Shown here piece after piece: positions 46,805-59,219 of a stretch of 64,000 bases of DNA. The notes beneath the pieces are model-generated. The model made no database searches. It was given only the letters and a program-made list of their open reading frames with translations, and was not told where the DNA came from. The DNA lies in the NCBI GenBank assembly GCA_000733355.1, contig JNVV01000003.1, positions 1,685,780 to 1,749,779 on the forward strand. Direction: 5' to 3'. Origin of the DNA: Falciphora oryzae. Lineage: Eukaryota; Ascomycota; Sordariomycetes; Magnaporthales; Magnaporthaceae. The first letter of the stretch is position 1, and every line of letters begins with the position of its first letter. A program made the position numbers and the translations under genes.

Positions 46805-49800
46805 TTCGCCTGGTGGAGTGATGGAAAATAGTGCGGGATGAGGGTGGGATGACGCGGGAGGTAGGCTAGGTACAGATGCTGCCGCCGTGGGTGGTCGCGA
46901 ATGTAGCTGTTTGATCAGATTGGCTAGGGTGGGAGTGACGAGCGTGGGGAAGTGGGAGTCAAGCACATGTGGTTGGCTTTATAGGCAACCTAGTAACTCT
47001 TCAGGATTTCTAGCCCGTCGTGTTAGTTTAGTCCTTCTTGGCTCGTTGATATCGTTCCGCCCTGATATCAGTAATCTAGAAAATGAGGTGAGTTGTTGGG
47101 ACCGATTTCCTCGAAGTCGGATAGTTGGTGGATCTAAGGGAAGGTGAGAAGCTGGGGTCAGATGTATCAACGGCATCGCCTCTAGCTCCACTTAAGTCTG
47201 GGCACTAAGATGGGTTTCTATCCGAACGATAGGTGAGCGATGAGTATGTATGGATCCATGAAGGACCAAAATGTCGGTAACCGCTGAGAAAGCAGGAGAG
47301 CGAGACGACATGGGGTGGAAGCTGCATACTTAGGTAGTGAAGGCAAGCAAGAACACGGAGCACGGGAACTCAGTGGAACCAACGGGAGACTTCAACACGA
47401 TTAGACCAGTCATCTGCGACTAAGCTATTTCTGACAGCCATGAGGAGCTGCAAGGGAGGTGCAGCGGACAAGCTAGGATGAGTAGGAGGAGCATGTCTCG
47501 AGGTATGCTAGAGGATGCAGACCATCCGAGGCCGACATCGCGCCTATCCACCCTAGAATTAGCTGTTTCCCGTCACCGGGCTCGCAATTTTGGTGTGGTG
47601 TTTCCTTTTGTTTCCCTGCATCTTCCGGTTGTCCTTCGCAGACTTCTACCACTCAACATAAACACGGGTATGTTTTAATCGATTATGGATCTTGCACTCC
47701 TGCACAACACATGGCGGACGAGCGAGAGACGGGCATGAGCTCCGTTCAATTTAGACGTGACAGCCTACCGGCCCTGAACTCGGTCTCGATCCCAGTAGCC
47801 GTGGTTTGCATCCGCTACCTGTGTGGAAGACACGTCTTGAAAACCCCAACAAGGAGCAACTCCTGTTCTACGATTTGATACGCTAAAGGACACGTCAAGC
47901 ACGACCTCTACGGCAAACCTACATCTAACCCGCTTTGATGCAAACACTTGACGAAGCAACTCTCCTCCAACGAGGGGGAACCGCTCGCAAAGAACACGGC
48001 GGCATCGGAACCGGCCCCGACCCCCGGACCCAAACGGAAAATCCCAGGCGTCCGGCCATATCGTCGCATCGGTTTCATGCCAGAAAGCGTTGGCCGCCTA
48101 CAATTGCCACCATTGGGGGTGCATCCATCATACCGTCACGTACTTGCAGGTAGAAACATCCGTCCTCTTGCCAGCCTTAGCATACTGCACCCTTGATTCA
48201 GTATTCCGGAACGGTCTCCCGCCTGGGTTTTTCGAGGAGCGAATCACGGCGAGCTCTCTTCGTTCTTTTCTACTTTTATCTTCGAAAACCCGCGTTGCCC
48301 GCTGGACCCAATGCTAGATCCGTGCAGGTCTACCCGGAGCGGCTGGTTCCCTAGCGTTGCCGGAACCAACGGTGATAGCTGCCGCCTCGCTGGCTAGCCA
48401 AGTCGTGACCAGGTTGCTGTCTCCGCAGCAAGCCCTTCATATTGGATCCGTGGCCGCAGGTTCCCTTGGCGCCGCTAGCTGTATGCCCGGATAGGTATGT
48501 ATCCTATCGCCCGTGTGCCGTCTTTCACCTAATCCTATGCCGGGCGTTCGGTGCCTAGCCTGCCCTAGACGTCAATATGTTCTAAGCGATGCCTGCGGCC
48601 CATCCCGTTCTGAGCTTTCGTGGTCACTATCCCCGGAATCTTCGGTTCGCAAACAAACCCGCCAAACTCTGGTGGGGATGATAGACACACAATATTGTCT
48701 TTCATGACTGCAGTCAACGTACATGCCCACCACCAAACACCTGCAGGCATCCTCGTCTAGTCGAGACTATCCTCCTTACTCTATCTCCTTTCAAGTCGGT
48801 CGGAGACGCACCACTCGCGCAAACCCAATGGCCGCCATAGTTTGTCACCAGCCGAGACCTGTCTGCAGCCCCAACAAACCTCGCTTTGCCGGGTGCAGTT
48901 GAGAGCCTGCTTGCAGGTGAGCTGGCTCCGAGGCGGTGAGCGGAGAAGCCGGCATCATATACCAGCATCTGATCGTCCCCACGAGCGCTCCTCGCTTCCC
49001 CAAGGATCCGCCTAAGGGCTGCTAGGCTATCAATGCATCCGGATGTCGCCGAACAGGGGGGTAACCCCCGATGCCATTGGGTCCTCGGCAATACACTTGC
49101 GATGCGAGGTGGACGGCTTGACATCTCTCTATGCGCAATGGACCATCTGCATGCTTGAGCCGTCGTCCTTATCTACATCCACCTTTCACACAGAAGTTTT
49201 ACAGCAACGGTGCTGATTGTGGAGGGACTCTCTCCCGTTGGCCGGCATGACGCTGTCGACAGGTCACTTATGAGACATCGTCTCCATAAGTCCGTTTCCA
49301 TGTCCGCCTAATTAGCCTTTCACAGCTTGGCCAAGAGCTATTTCACTCGCCACCCCCACCCATCTCGGAGGATCCCGTGCCTATGTGGATAACTGCTTGC
49401 TGGAGGTCTCTAATGGCACCGGCCTCGGCCACCACGCGTGGATATCAGAACCGCCGTAACGGCACCCGGCTTCTGCATCCGCATGCTTCCAGGACCCTAC
49501 TACAGGATAACACTAATGCATCGCTGGGCCGCGCTCATACATCCGGGACTGACGCTGCAACAAAACGTTGCGTTGAGCCAAGGATCAACCTTAGCCGCCA
49601 TCGGTAGGTTCCATTCTGGCCAAACCCCTTCCAGGTGTGGTTTCCCAATCTTCTCAATTCGAGTCATCCTCCTTCCCAATCATGTCCCTACAGGCCTCCG
49701 TACGCATCCCCTTCGGGCGATGCCTGTCCAGGCCTCTACCGCTTTTTTCTGTCTGGTTTTTTTCGTCCCCATCCTTCCCACCGTGTTCGCCTCCACGTGT

Positions 49801-51105
49801 AGGAGGTACCCACCCGGATGCATACTTCCCTGAGGGGTAGTGCCATCCATCCCACCCTCAATGGCTTCTTGGCATACAGCTTTGCACCACGTAATTCTTC
49901 TCGGTCGAGGTGCCCAGCTGCCTGCCCGCCCCAGGCCGGAGTCGCTACTGTGCCCAGCCTTGATACGTGTGGGCCACACCATTTTTATGGAGTCGTGGGC
50001 AGGCACATGGTTAAGCAACCAGGCCTCTCCTCGAGCCTGATTGCTCTACTCATAACTCAGCCAGGCATCTGAGCACTCGCGAAACGACGTATTGACAGCG
50101 TCACGCATGTCGACGAGGAACACGCAACCATTGATTTATAGTGTGAACCTCTGACTGCCTTCCCCCGAAGCATCAGGTCGGTTTTTCAACCCGAGGCTGA
50201 TCCGACGATATTCCGTGCTTGCGTCCTTTGGTCCGCCTGAACTGCAAGCGCAAGTGGCATGCGACAGTGACCTTGGTGTGGATGGCTCCTTTCCTTCATG
50301 CTCCGGCTCTCATCCGCAGCCATGCTGCGTGATCCCTTCGGGTGATCTCGAACATGCCTCAAGGTACTTAAAACATCGTGGACCAACCACCAGGCCATGT
50401 GCTTTGGGTGCCTTGGGAGGGAGAGTAGACCTTGAGCCTCTGTGTACCCACACAAGCGTTTGACCATGCCATCTCGGCATTGTCGGGAGCTTGATGCGCT
50501 TGGCGAAGAAACCGGGCCCCCCTTACAGATGAGACCTCCAGGCATACATGGGCCCGCCGATCTATGCTGCAGATTCTGTCGCTGTTAGGCCTCCAAATGG
50601 CCTCCTTTTCTGATATCGCTAATGTGTTGTGGACAGGATAGAGCGTCATCCGCCATCTGATGAGAGTAGGGGCGCGCCCTTGCATGAGAGCAAGCTCCCG
50701 AGGGACGGCACTCGTAGTAAGGAGAAACACCACCCCAGCTTCCGATGATGTCGTGCTTTAAACGTACATACCATATATCCAATACATGCGGAGGCCTTGT
50801 TTAAACTGCTGTGTCGCTGCCGGCTATGTCCCATGCTATTTTCGTGGTATACCTATGTGCTCAGAAGCAATGCCCGTTTAACCGCGTCATGGCAAGGAGA
50901 TGGGCGAGAGGAGTGAGGCGAAGGTTGCACTTGTGCGTGCAAGATGTTTGTAGCTTTTAGCGTCCCTTATCATATCCCTAGAACGAACAGAGGCAAGCAC
51001 AAATGGGGCTAGAGAACATGTGAGAAAAGGAGAAGAAGAAGTGGAAAAGGCCCCCGGAAAGTCATGGCTCAATAGCGAAGTGAGTACACAGAAGCATAAA
51101 TGTCT
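46805..51105. other. 4.3-kb gene-poor region
   Basis: Largest stretch without a gene. All frames are short, conflicting and without family motifs (longest candidates 48714-49124 -, 49438-49833 +, 50186-50545 -). I saw no terminal repeats, no reverse transcriptase or transposase motifs, no tRNA. The first 400 bp is presumably the promoter of the dehydrogenase. Could be a decayed element or non-coding RNA; undecided. Confidence 0.5.
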
Positions 51106-52043
51106 TCAGAAAGTGCTCGTCGCCAGGCGACTGGCAGCATTCCTCGCATCTAGCCGGTCCTCGTCGTCCTCGTCTGCCGTGCTCGACATGCCCCTGGGCC
51201 GGGACGTTGTTGTCGCGTCGTCTCCATCACCATCCTCGGGCAGGGTCCCGATCATGCTGGTCGTAACCGAGGCGGCCGCCGCATCGGAGCGGCGGGGGAC
51301 GCCGCTCCATGCGTCGCCCTTAGGCCCCTGGCTGGCCGCCATGCTGACACGCCTCTGCGGCGGGTGCGCCTCGCGACCCAGTCGGCTCAGGCCGCCCGAC
51401 GCGTCAATGCCGCGGATGTCGGGTCGGACCGTCTCAAGCAACGCCAGCGTCCGCCTCTCCGCCTCGATCTCGCGCAGCACGTACTCGCGGATGCTCAAGC
51501 GAAGGTCCGCCGCCGTGCGCGCGAACCAGCGCCGTCGCTCCTGCACCAGGTTCTGCGTCACGCGCTGCGTTTTCTGCGCAAGGTACGTCTCGTTCTGCTT
51601 CGCCTCGTCTAGTGATGCGATCGCCTCATCCACCTTCTCTCGCCGCACGTTGGAGCTTCCTCGCAACCGGTCCGCCGCGTTAAGCTTGCTCCGCGTCGTC
51701 TCCTGCGCCTGCAGAAACTCGCGGATCAATATCTGCCGGTTCGTGAGCGTCTCCTTGACGATAAAGGCATCAGAGGAGTGGTGCTGCAGCGGGTCGCCAA
51801 TGGTGGTAGCCTCTGCAGTGGCTTGGGCAGCGTGGCAGTCGCCGACCGTCTGGATGACTTTGCCCAGTTTGCGATAGGCGTTGGCGAGCCCCTGGTGTAA
51901 CTCCTGCACGTGCATGCCCCCTAACTTGACGCCAAAATCCGACTCGGCGAGGCCCAATCCTGCAGCTTGTTAGTGACCGGTGTAGCCCACGTATGCAGTG
52001 TCACACATGCGCATTGCGCTCTCCCCCGCAAGCAGGTAGAGAT

Positions 52044-52076
<33 letters not shown>

Positions 52077-53275
52077 GGGGGAGGAAGAGGATGGAAGGGG
52101 ACGATGTCGCAACGGTAGATAATTTGCCTACCTCTTCGGGCCTTCACGAGCTTATCAACCTTGTGGCCACCATCCATTGCGCCCAGGTAGAACAACTTGA
52201 CAATCGGACGCGAGTCCTGCAGCTCTGGGGTGTCATCGGGTGGTGGGGCGAACTGTTTGAGGATCTTGCGACGGACGCCGGTGGCCGGCTGCTTCTTCTT
52301 GATCGTGGGGCTGTAGCCGAAGTCGCTCTCGACAAAACGCACCATCTCGTCATCCCTGAGGAGCACATCGTTGCTGCAGACATAGTTAAGCCACCGCTGC
52401 ATCAGGCCCTTGACTCTGGCCTCGTCCTCGTCGGTGCCGGCGCCCGCAGACGTCAACGGAGGGGGTACAGCAGGTACTATGGCTTCAGGGTTGGACGATA
52501 TGAGATGCTCGGCAAGTTTGACGAACTCAGAGTGGAGTCGGCGGATATCTCGGTATTGCGTTGTTCGGAACTTGGGAATGTTTGTCTGTGATCCTTTCAT
52601 GTGAGCCTCCTACCCATCATAATGGCGCATCCACCCGCAAATCGCTCCACACCACGCCACCAGGCTCGCACCTTGACGCGGGCGTCGTATGCTTCAGGCG
52701 AAGGGGGACACGGAATGGAAGGGATGTGCTGGGCCTCGTACGTGGACGTCGAATCTTAGAATGGGGTCTTTCCGACCAGTCCGCTCAAGCCCCGTTATCT
52801 TGGCCTGGAGCTTGAAGAGCGGCTGCGCAGGCCGCCTCGGTTGTGAGTCTCTTTGCTGACCACCCTGGTGTTGTTGTTGCTGTTCGCCCTGGACTTTCGC
52901 GTCCTGCTGCGCGGCTGCCGCAGCCTGGCCCGCGGCCGCCTGCGACTGGAATCCTTCGCCCTCGTGCTCGGACTGAGAGGCGGAGGGCGCGTCCGTCCTC
53001 GAGTTGTCGGCCTGAGCCTCGGAGGCGGCGGCGGCGCTGCTAGCAGTGGTGGGTCTTCCGAAGCCGGTGTCGCTGTCCCCAAAGCCGGCATCGTCCTCGG
53101 CAGCACCAAGGCCGTTACCCGCGGGGTTCGGCGTAAATCCCTGAAAGGCGGGCGGGGTGAGGCCGGCGCCGGTGGTATTGAAGGTGGTGCGATTGTGCTG
53201 CGGCGAGGTGCCCGGCGAGCCCCATGGCGAGGTGCCGCTGGGGTTGTCGTCGTGGAAAGGCTGGCTGTAATCCAT
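51106..53275 (-). CDS. VPS17: Vps17 sorting nexin (retromer)
   Basis: PX-BAR subunit of the retromer that pairs with Vps5 to tubulate endosomes for endosome-to-Golgi recycling. Exons, 5' to 3': 53275-52742, 52585-52132, 51959-51106; 613 residues. The N-terminal 150 residues are disordered with Gln-rich runs. The PX domain (about 152-270) starts LFKLQAKITGLERTGRKDPILRFDVH and continues across the intron with TNIPKFRTTQYRDIRRLHSEF. The BAR region begins near 330 (LGLAESDFGVKLGGMHV) and includes IREFLQAQETTRSKLNAADRLRG and RRWFARTAADLRLSIREYV. Introns are long for this window (156 and 172 bp); the second contains an A28 run on +, i.e. poly-T in the transcript. The tail is Ser/Asp-rich. Confidence 0.92.
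52044..52071 (+). repeat. A28 homopolymer in VPS17 intron 2
   Basis: 28 consecutive A on +, reading as poly-U in the VPS17 pre-mRNA, 70-110 nt upstream of the 3' splice site. Confidence 0.95.
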
Positions 53276-54025
53276 GATGCCAGACCGTGTGGTTGTGCGT
53301 GTCGGGTTGTGGTGGTTTGATTGGGAGGTGGATGACGTTGGCTTCTTAGGCGGCCGTGCAAATAGCAGGCGGGCTGACCGGAGCTGTTGCGTGGAGGCTG
53401 AGCGCGAACGAACGGCTGGGCTTGAGGAGCTGCTGGTCGCGACCGAGCGAGCGGGGCGCTGACGCCAGGAGCAGGAGCGATCCCCAAGAGACACGAGACT
53501 CCCCCCAATGCGGCTGGTATCAACCCGATCCCAGTCAGCTATCTCGTGCAAGGCGACGCAAGTAGCAAGCAGGCGACTGGCCTGGACACTCAAGAACACC
53601 ACATGCGGTCTGGTGGCGGGGGCTCAATCGTCGACAAATCGACGCGGCCCAAGATGGAGTCAACCCACCTGGATTGGTTTCTAGCTTGGCGCGCACGGAG
53701 CACACACTCCGCAACGGAGTGCGAAGCACAGACCAGCTCAGGATTGAGAAGAGCAGGGGGTGGAGTGCCTCTTGCCGAGATGGCCTCGGCCTTTTTGCGT
53801 CGGAATTTACCAATCCAACAGATGGCCATCTAGAATCACGCCACGCCGCCGGCCTGTCTGCCCCAATTCCTTGCATGCATCAAAGTAAAAAGACTTTGTT
53901 ACAGCTATCTTCGGATCAGATCCTAAGATACGCGGTGGGCAAAAGCCGCTGGGGAATAGGAGTCAGAGGAACCAAAAAATGCACCCTCTACCTCTTTCTT
54001 AAGCAGATACAGTCAGTGGCCTAGT
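53276..54025. promoter_or_regulatory. Divergent VPS17/MEF2 intergenic region
   Basis: 750 bp head-to-head between two housekeeping genes; probably contains both promoters. No individual sites claimed. Confidence 0.45.
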
Positions 54026-56815
54026 ATGCTGCTCCCCAGGCGCTGTCTCCCAACATGCCGCAGCTGGGACTCAGAGCTCCGCAGGCTGCGGTCTGTTCCT
54101 GTGCTGGTTTCGCGCAGTTCTCGGCCTAGGACTCCAGCCCTGCGGTCTTCCGTGGCAACACGTTGGAGCCTGAGACGCTATACTGGTGATGCGACCACGT
54201 ATTACGATGCCAAGGTGGAAGACATAAGAAATATTGGCATTATCGCCCACGTTGATGCGGTATGTCTGACCTGCTGAGCCATGGCCAGGCGTATCCTCGC
54301 GACTCAGACTGAAGACATGTCTATAAGACCACCAGCCTGACATCCTGCGCCTTAGGGCAAAACAACAACGACAGAGCGCATGCTTTTCCAAAGTGGATTG
54401 ACAAAGCACTTGGGTAGTGAGTAGAACCCTGAAACGAGACGCCCACAGTCACCCATCCAAGGCTCCAAGGGGAAGGCCACATATGCGGCGCATATAGTGG
54501 ACATCGACTAAATGCACAAGCACGCAGATGTTGACAGCGGCGATACTGTCACCGATTTCCTTCCGATGGAGAGGGATAGGGGTATCACCATCCAGTCCGC
54601 TGCCATCACCTTCCAATGGCCCCGGCTGGCCGAGTGTGCCCCAGGCGTCCCGCCCAAGACGGTCAACCTGATCGACACTCCCGGCCATCAGGACTTCCGC
54701 TTCGAGGTCGATCGATGCATGCCAGTGCTAGATGGCGCCGTCTGCATCATCGACTCGGTCAAGGGCGTCGAGGCCCATACTGAGCGCGTCTGGGCCTCCG
54801 CGCAGCAGTTTGCGATCCCTCGCATTCTCTACGTCAACAAACTGGATCGCGACGGCGCTTCCTTCCAACGTTCCGTCTCCGAGGTCGCCAGCCGTCTCAA
54901 CTCGTGGCCCTTGGTCCTCCAGATTCCCTGGTGGGACAAGGATACCTTTGTCGGCGTCATCGACGTTGTCAACAGCATCGGGTACCGCTGGAAGTCATCT
55001 GGCGCTAAGACGACCTACGAGCAGGAGAAGCTGAAGTCCGTCTTGGGCGAAACCAACCCGGCTCTCTTGGCGCAAATGGACGAGGCGTATCAGGCTCTGC
55101 TCAACACTCTCTGCGAACTGGACGAAGAATTCCTTGACCAAGATCTTGACAATATGACTCCCGAGATCATAAAAACCACGATCAGGAGACTGATCAGTGC
55201 CGGTGACGGCAAGATGGTTCCCGTGTTTGCGGGCTCAAGTTTGAGAAATATTGGCGTCGACCCGCTCCTTGATGCCGTGGTCGACTATCTAGCGAGTGCT
55301 GACGAGCGGCCTCCACTCGAGGTTTCCATTGACGGAGTCAAGTCAACTCTGGAGCATGCCATGAAAAATCAAAGCTCCGGCAAAAACAAGCGCTTGGTGG
55401 GAATCACTGCACTCGCCTCCGTGTTCAAGGTCGTCAACGACTTCAACAAGCACGACGCAACAAAGAGCATGCTGTCGTTCGTCAGGGTGTACCACGGCAA
55501 GCTACCAGCGACCGGCGAGGTGTGGAACGCAACCAGAGGCGCTCCAGAGCACGCAATGAGCATGGTGCAGATCTCGGCCAACAAAACCCATCAAATCCCG
55601 CACTTGTCGACAGCCCAGATCGGAGCACTAAAGGGTCTCAAGGAAGCCAAAACCGGCGACACTTTGATAATCGCGACTAACGCCGGCCACAAGTGGACGG
55701 AAAACCCGCTGAGCAGGCTCCAGGTCCAGCCTGCAGAGATACCACATCCCGTGGCCTTCATCACCATGGCACCCCACTCGAGATCAGGCATCAAAAGCGT
55801 GGAGAGCGCCCTGGAGAGACTGTCCCGAGAGGATCCCAGCCTTCGGTTTAGCTACAACGACAAGGAAGAGATCTTTATCCTGTCTGGCATGGGCCGTCTG
55901 CATATTGAGGTCTCATTGGACCGACTCAAAACCGTGTACGGCCTGGAGGCCAACGTCTTTGGCATCGAGGTCGAGTACAAGGAGTGCATCCTGCAGGCCA
56001 CGGAGCCCCATCACCACCTCTTTGATGGGGTTGTGAACAGCAAGAGCGGTAAAGCGGCCTGCACAGTCACCCTTGAGCCAAAGCCCGAGGAGGGAGAGGA
56101 AGGCAGCTATGCGGCGCGCATCGACGAGGACAACTCGGTCCGCATCACCTTCGTGGAGAACCCCGACGGGTCCGGATGGCCCGAGGGCTTCGATCTCGAA
56201 AAGACGCGACACGAGCTCCTGAACGGTGCGGCCGCGGCCCTCCGCACGGGACCGAGGCTGCGCAGGCCGGTGCACGGCTGCTTGGCCAACGTCATCTACA
56301 ACCCGACGACCGACTTCTTCGGCGCCGGCACGCCCAGCTCCCACAACGTTAAGGCGGCCTATAACGCCGTCAAGGCGTGCCTCAAGGAGGCTCACGCCAA
56401 ATCGCTCGTCGGAATCCTCGAGCCCGTCATGAGGGTCGACATCACCTGCCCCGAGAGCGCGGCCGACGTCATCCAGCACGACATCTCGGGCGCCCGCGGC
56501 GGCACCGTGCTCGAGGTGACGGACAGGAGCGCCGAGGAGCCCACGGCGGCCGTCACTGATGTGGCCGACGGCGGCGAGAGGATCCCCCTCGAGAGCGTCT
56601 ACGTGCCGCGGGACCCGTACGAGAGCGTGCAGTCGCTGCGGGATCAGAAGAAGGGGCTGGTGCGCATGCTGGAGATGAAGGCCATCGTGCCGTTCAAGGA
56701 GATGCTGTACTATGACTCGAAGCTGAGGAGCATGACAGCCGGGCGGCACTCGCTCACCATGTCGCTGGATACGTTCCAGAGGGTGACTGGTCCAAGGGAG
56801 AAGGCGATCGGGTGA
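54026..56815 (+). CDS. MEF2: Mitochondrial ribosome-releasing factor 2 / EF-G2 (MEF2)
   Basis: GTPase that splits mitochondrial ribosomes with the recycling factor after termination. Exons 54026-54259, 54356-54416, 54528-56815; 860 residues. The N-terminal 60 residues are Arg/Ser-rich without acids (mitochondrial presequence). G domain: AHVDAGKTTTTE across intron 1, VDSGDTVTDFLPMERDRGITI, DTPGHQDF, NKLD. Later EF-G domains: RLHIEVSLDRLK (III), a domain IV containing an insertion, VMRVDITCPE (V) and SLTMSLDTFQRV at the end. For intron 2 I use donor GTGAGT (54417) rather than the earlier GTAGTG, because it gives HLGNVDSGDT as in the family. EF-G2-type rather than EF-G1 is judged from the sequence of the switch region and domain IV; EF-G1 is the alternative. 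Confidence 0.9.
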
Positions 56816-57089
56816 TTGGATGGGTATTTGGGGAGTGAAGCGCCCTTTATGTCATAAAAACACATGTACTACTTTTGTATGAACATGGGAGCTTGACAGA
56901 AGCCTAGAATCGGATCAGGCAAAAAACTTCGGAATGAAGACCGCAGTCAAAAAGCAAAAATGAAGTTGAAGAAAAATAGAGGAAGAAGGGTGAATGCCGT
57001 CGGAGGGAACTACCGGGGCCGTGTGCACAGCGCTGACACATAGCCGATATAAGCCCCCACTTGCTCCAACTTTGCAACAAGCAGCAATC
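56816..57089. other. Spacer MEF2 to tRNA
   Basis: 274 bp, A-rich; MEF2 3' UTR and upstream flank of the tRNA gene. Confidence 0.5.
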
Positions 57090-57196
57090 GGCCCAATGGT
57101 CTAGTGGTATGATTCGTCCTTCGGGTTACTTCCAACTCGTTCTGGCTTCTAGAACACATCTGGACGAGGCCCCGGGTTCGAATCCCGGTTGGGCCC
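57090..57196 (+). tRNA. tRNA-Pro(CGG) with 35-nt intron
   Basis: Acceptor stem GGCCCAA (57090-57096) pairs with TTGGGCC (57189-57195), discriminator C at 57196. D arm GGTCTAGTGGTAT is the usual eukaryotic tRNA-Pro A box. The anticodon stem CGTCC (57115-57119) pairs with GGACG (57162-57166). Loop T T C G G G, then a 35-nt intron (57126-57160) after position 37, then T38. Anticodon CGG at 57122-57124 reads CCG (Pro). T arm CCGGGTTCGAATCCCGG (B box) is perfect. A T6 terminator follows at 57201. Confidence 0.95.
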
Positions 57197-57936
57197 CGAC
57201 TTTTTTGATGCTTTTTGCCGCGTTGTTTGTGATGACGATGTTCATTTATTTCATTCAGCTAGCAGCGATCGATCGATCAACAACACATTTTTTTGGTCAC
57301 CGTTATCCCATTTTAAACAGGTAATTCAACAACATTCCTGGTGCATTTTTGTCTTAGTTAATAAATAACATGTGATTTGATTCCGCAGAAGCAAATAATC
57401 CTTCAAAACCGAGTCCAATTTTATCGCCTTGTTGCCCCTGAACCCGCCAACACTGTGCGCGACTTCAAGCCGGGCATCACACAATGACGAAAGGTTGGCT
57501 GCACCATGTCTTTCTTCAACTAGGTACATACTGGCGCCGATATGCCGAAGTATCGTTCCGCCTGACGGCAGCACCAAAGAGGCTGGCGGGCTTGGCCAAT
57601 ACCACCTCTCCGTCAGCGCACAGAGCGGCCTTCTACGACAACATGTTCCGTGGCAGCAAACGCCGAAATTATCTCTCCAACGCAATGCAGCAAGCATGTT
57701 TTTTCCCGCTTGATGGCGCGTGGGATTGGGTGGTTGATGATGACATGGCGTTGTGGACGTGACGTCCTGGATCAAGGGCGCGCCTTGAATGACATCTCGA
57801 TATATCCCTCGATTTCGGCGCGTATGCCTTGACGGTTGATATTTATAGCCTTTTTTTTTTACCCCGGAATCCATCTTTCTTTCTGGCCTTTGGTCTTCTA
57901 AGTGCGTCTGAGGCATTTAAACGTCTAAATCCCGAG
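57197..57936. other. Spacer tRNA to solute-binding protein gene
   Basis: About 740 bp. Overlapping ORFs on both strands at 57326-57916 show no features. Presumed promoter of the downstream gene. Confidence 0.45.
57201..57206 (+). terminator. Pol III T6 terminator
   Basis: Six T residues starting 5 bp after the tRNA 3' end, standard for RNA polymerase III termination. Confidence 0.85.
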
Positions 57937-59219
57937 ATGCACCTCATCCGCTTCTTATTCGCTAGCTTGCCTTCCGTCCTGGGCGACGTCCTTGCGTTCG
58001 ACGACACCTCAGTGACTGAAACGGGGAGCATCGGCGAGATATACCAAGCCGTCCTGGCCGAGGGAGGCTTGGTGGCACTTTGGCATGGCGGTGATGAGGT
58101 CTACCAACGCGACAAGCTTAAAACCGCCTTTGAAGCCCGGTTCCCAGGGGTTACGATCAACATGGCTGTTGGCCTTCCCAAGTCCGTACTTAGGCTCCTT
58201 CTTTTCTTAGCCGTAGTCGTGGACGCCGTGCTTTTGGCCATTTTGAACAGCACAAACTGAGACCCGAGCATCTACCTAGATATCTCGATGGCCGGCTAGA
58301 TGAGCAGCTATCAAGAGCCGCCAGAGGCGAAAACGGAGCGGTCACCGTGGACAGCATAATTCTTCAAACTCTTCACGACTATCCTCGGTGGGCGCAGCAA
58401 GGGGCCTTGCTGAACTACAAGCCCCTTGGCTACGACCAGATCAGCCCGGCCTTCAAAGACCCGGCATCAGCAACGCATTACGGCGTGGCCATCTTCTCGT
58501 GGTCACTCGTCTGGAGCACTTCCAAGCTCCCGGACGGTATGACCCTGTCCGAGTTCGACGACTCCCTTCGACCGGAACTCAAGGATAAGATCGCACTGGC
58601 CATGCCCCAGGACGATTATGCAGTTTTGTGGGCCTTTGACCTCATGTGAACGTTATGGGAAGAGACGGAGAGAAGCGCAGGTAGTATCAACATTAACACC
58701 AACACCAGGCCTCCCCTCAGAATCCAACAAAAAGGCACAGCCTGGCTCGAAGCCCTCCTGTCCCAAAACCCCCGCTGGGTCCGGGACACGCACACGCCCG
58801 TGACGCTCATCTCGCGCAACGACACGGCCTGCGCCGCCACCTTCACGAGCGGCACCAGCTACCCGCCGCCGCGCGGGCTGGGCGCCGCGGTGCCGCGGCT
58901 GACGCAGTTCGTCAGCTGGCCGCAGACGGCGGCGATACTGCGGGCCGCGCCGCACCCGGAGGCCGCCAAGCTGCTGCACGCCTTTTTGCTCTCGCGGGAG
59001 TGGCAGGCCCGGGGCGGCTGGAGCGTGCGCGGGGACGTGGAGCCGCCGCGCGGCACCACGTTCGGGGTCGATGGCGATGTTGCCAGGGTCCCGAGCACCG
59101 ACCCGGCTGCGTTCGGGCCCAGGATGGCGGACCGGGCGCGCGTCGAGAGGCTCCGGCTGTGGTTTGAGGACAGGCTCGGCACGCCGCAGGGGCCCAGCCC
59201 GCTTGTGGATGGCTTGTGA
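57937..59219 (+). CDS. Secreted bacterial-type ABC solute-binding protein (type 2 PBP)
   Basis: Extracellular solute-binding protein resembling bacterial Fe3+/thiamine/polyamine-type periplasmic binders. Exons 57937-58181, 58280-58645, 58721-59219; 369 residues. Signal peptide MHLIRFLFASLPSVLGDVLA, then LVALWHGGDEVYQRDKLKTAFEARFPGVTINM (N-lobe), a hinge VDSIILQTLHDYPRWAQQGALLNYKP, YGVAIFSWSLVWST, the DDYAVLWAFDL motif and NPRWVRDTHTPVTLISRNDTA. Intron 1 (98 bp) uses the weak donor GTCCGT and joins GLPK to YLDGRLDEQL. Intron 2 (75 bp, GTGAAC...CTCAG, branch TTAAC) removes an apparent in-frame TGA and joins DLI to IQQKGTAWLEALL. Unspliced, the gene looks broken three times; spliced, it is intact. 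No importer genes are adjacent, so a role in uptake is doubtful; ligand unknown. Similar proteins are annotated in other filamentous fungi. Confidence 0.82.

Noticed and set aside
57829..59219. Solute-binding protein as a pseudogene split in three ORFs
   Set aside because: Two introns (58182-58279 and 58646-58720) restore a single frame of exactly 1,110 nt with family-like junctions.
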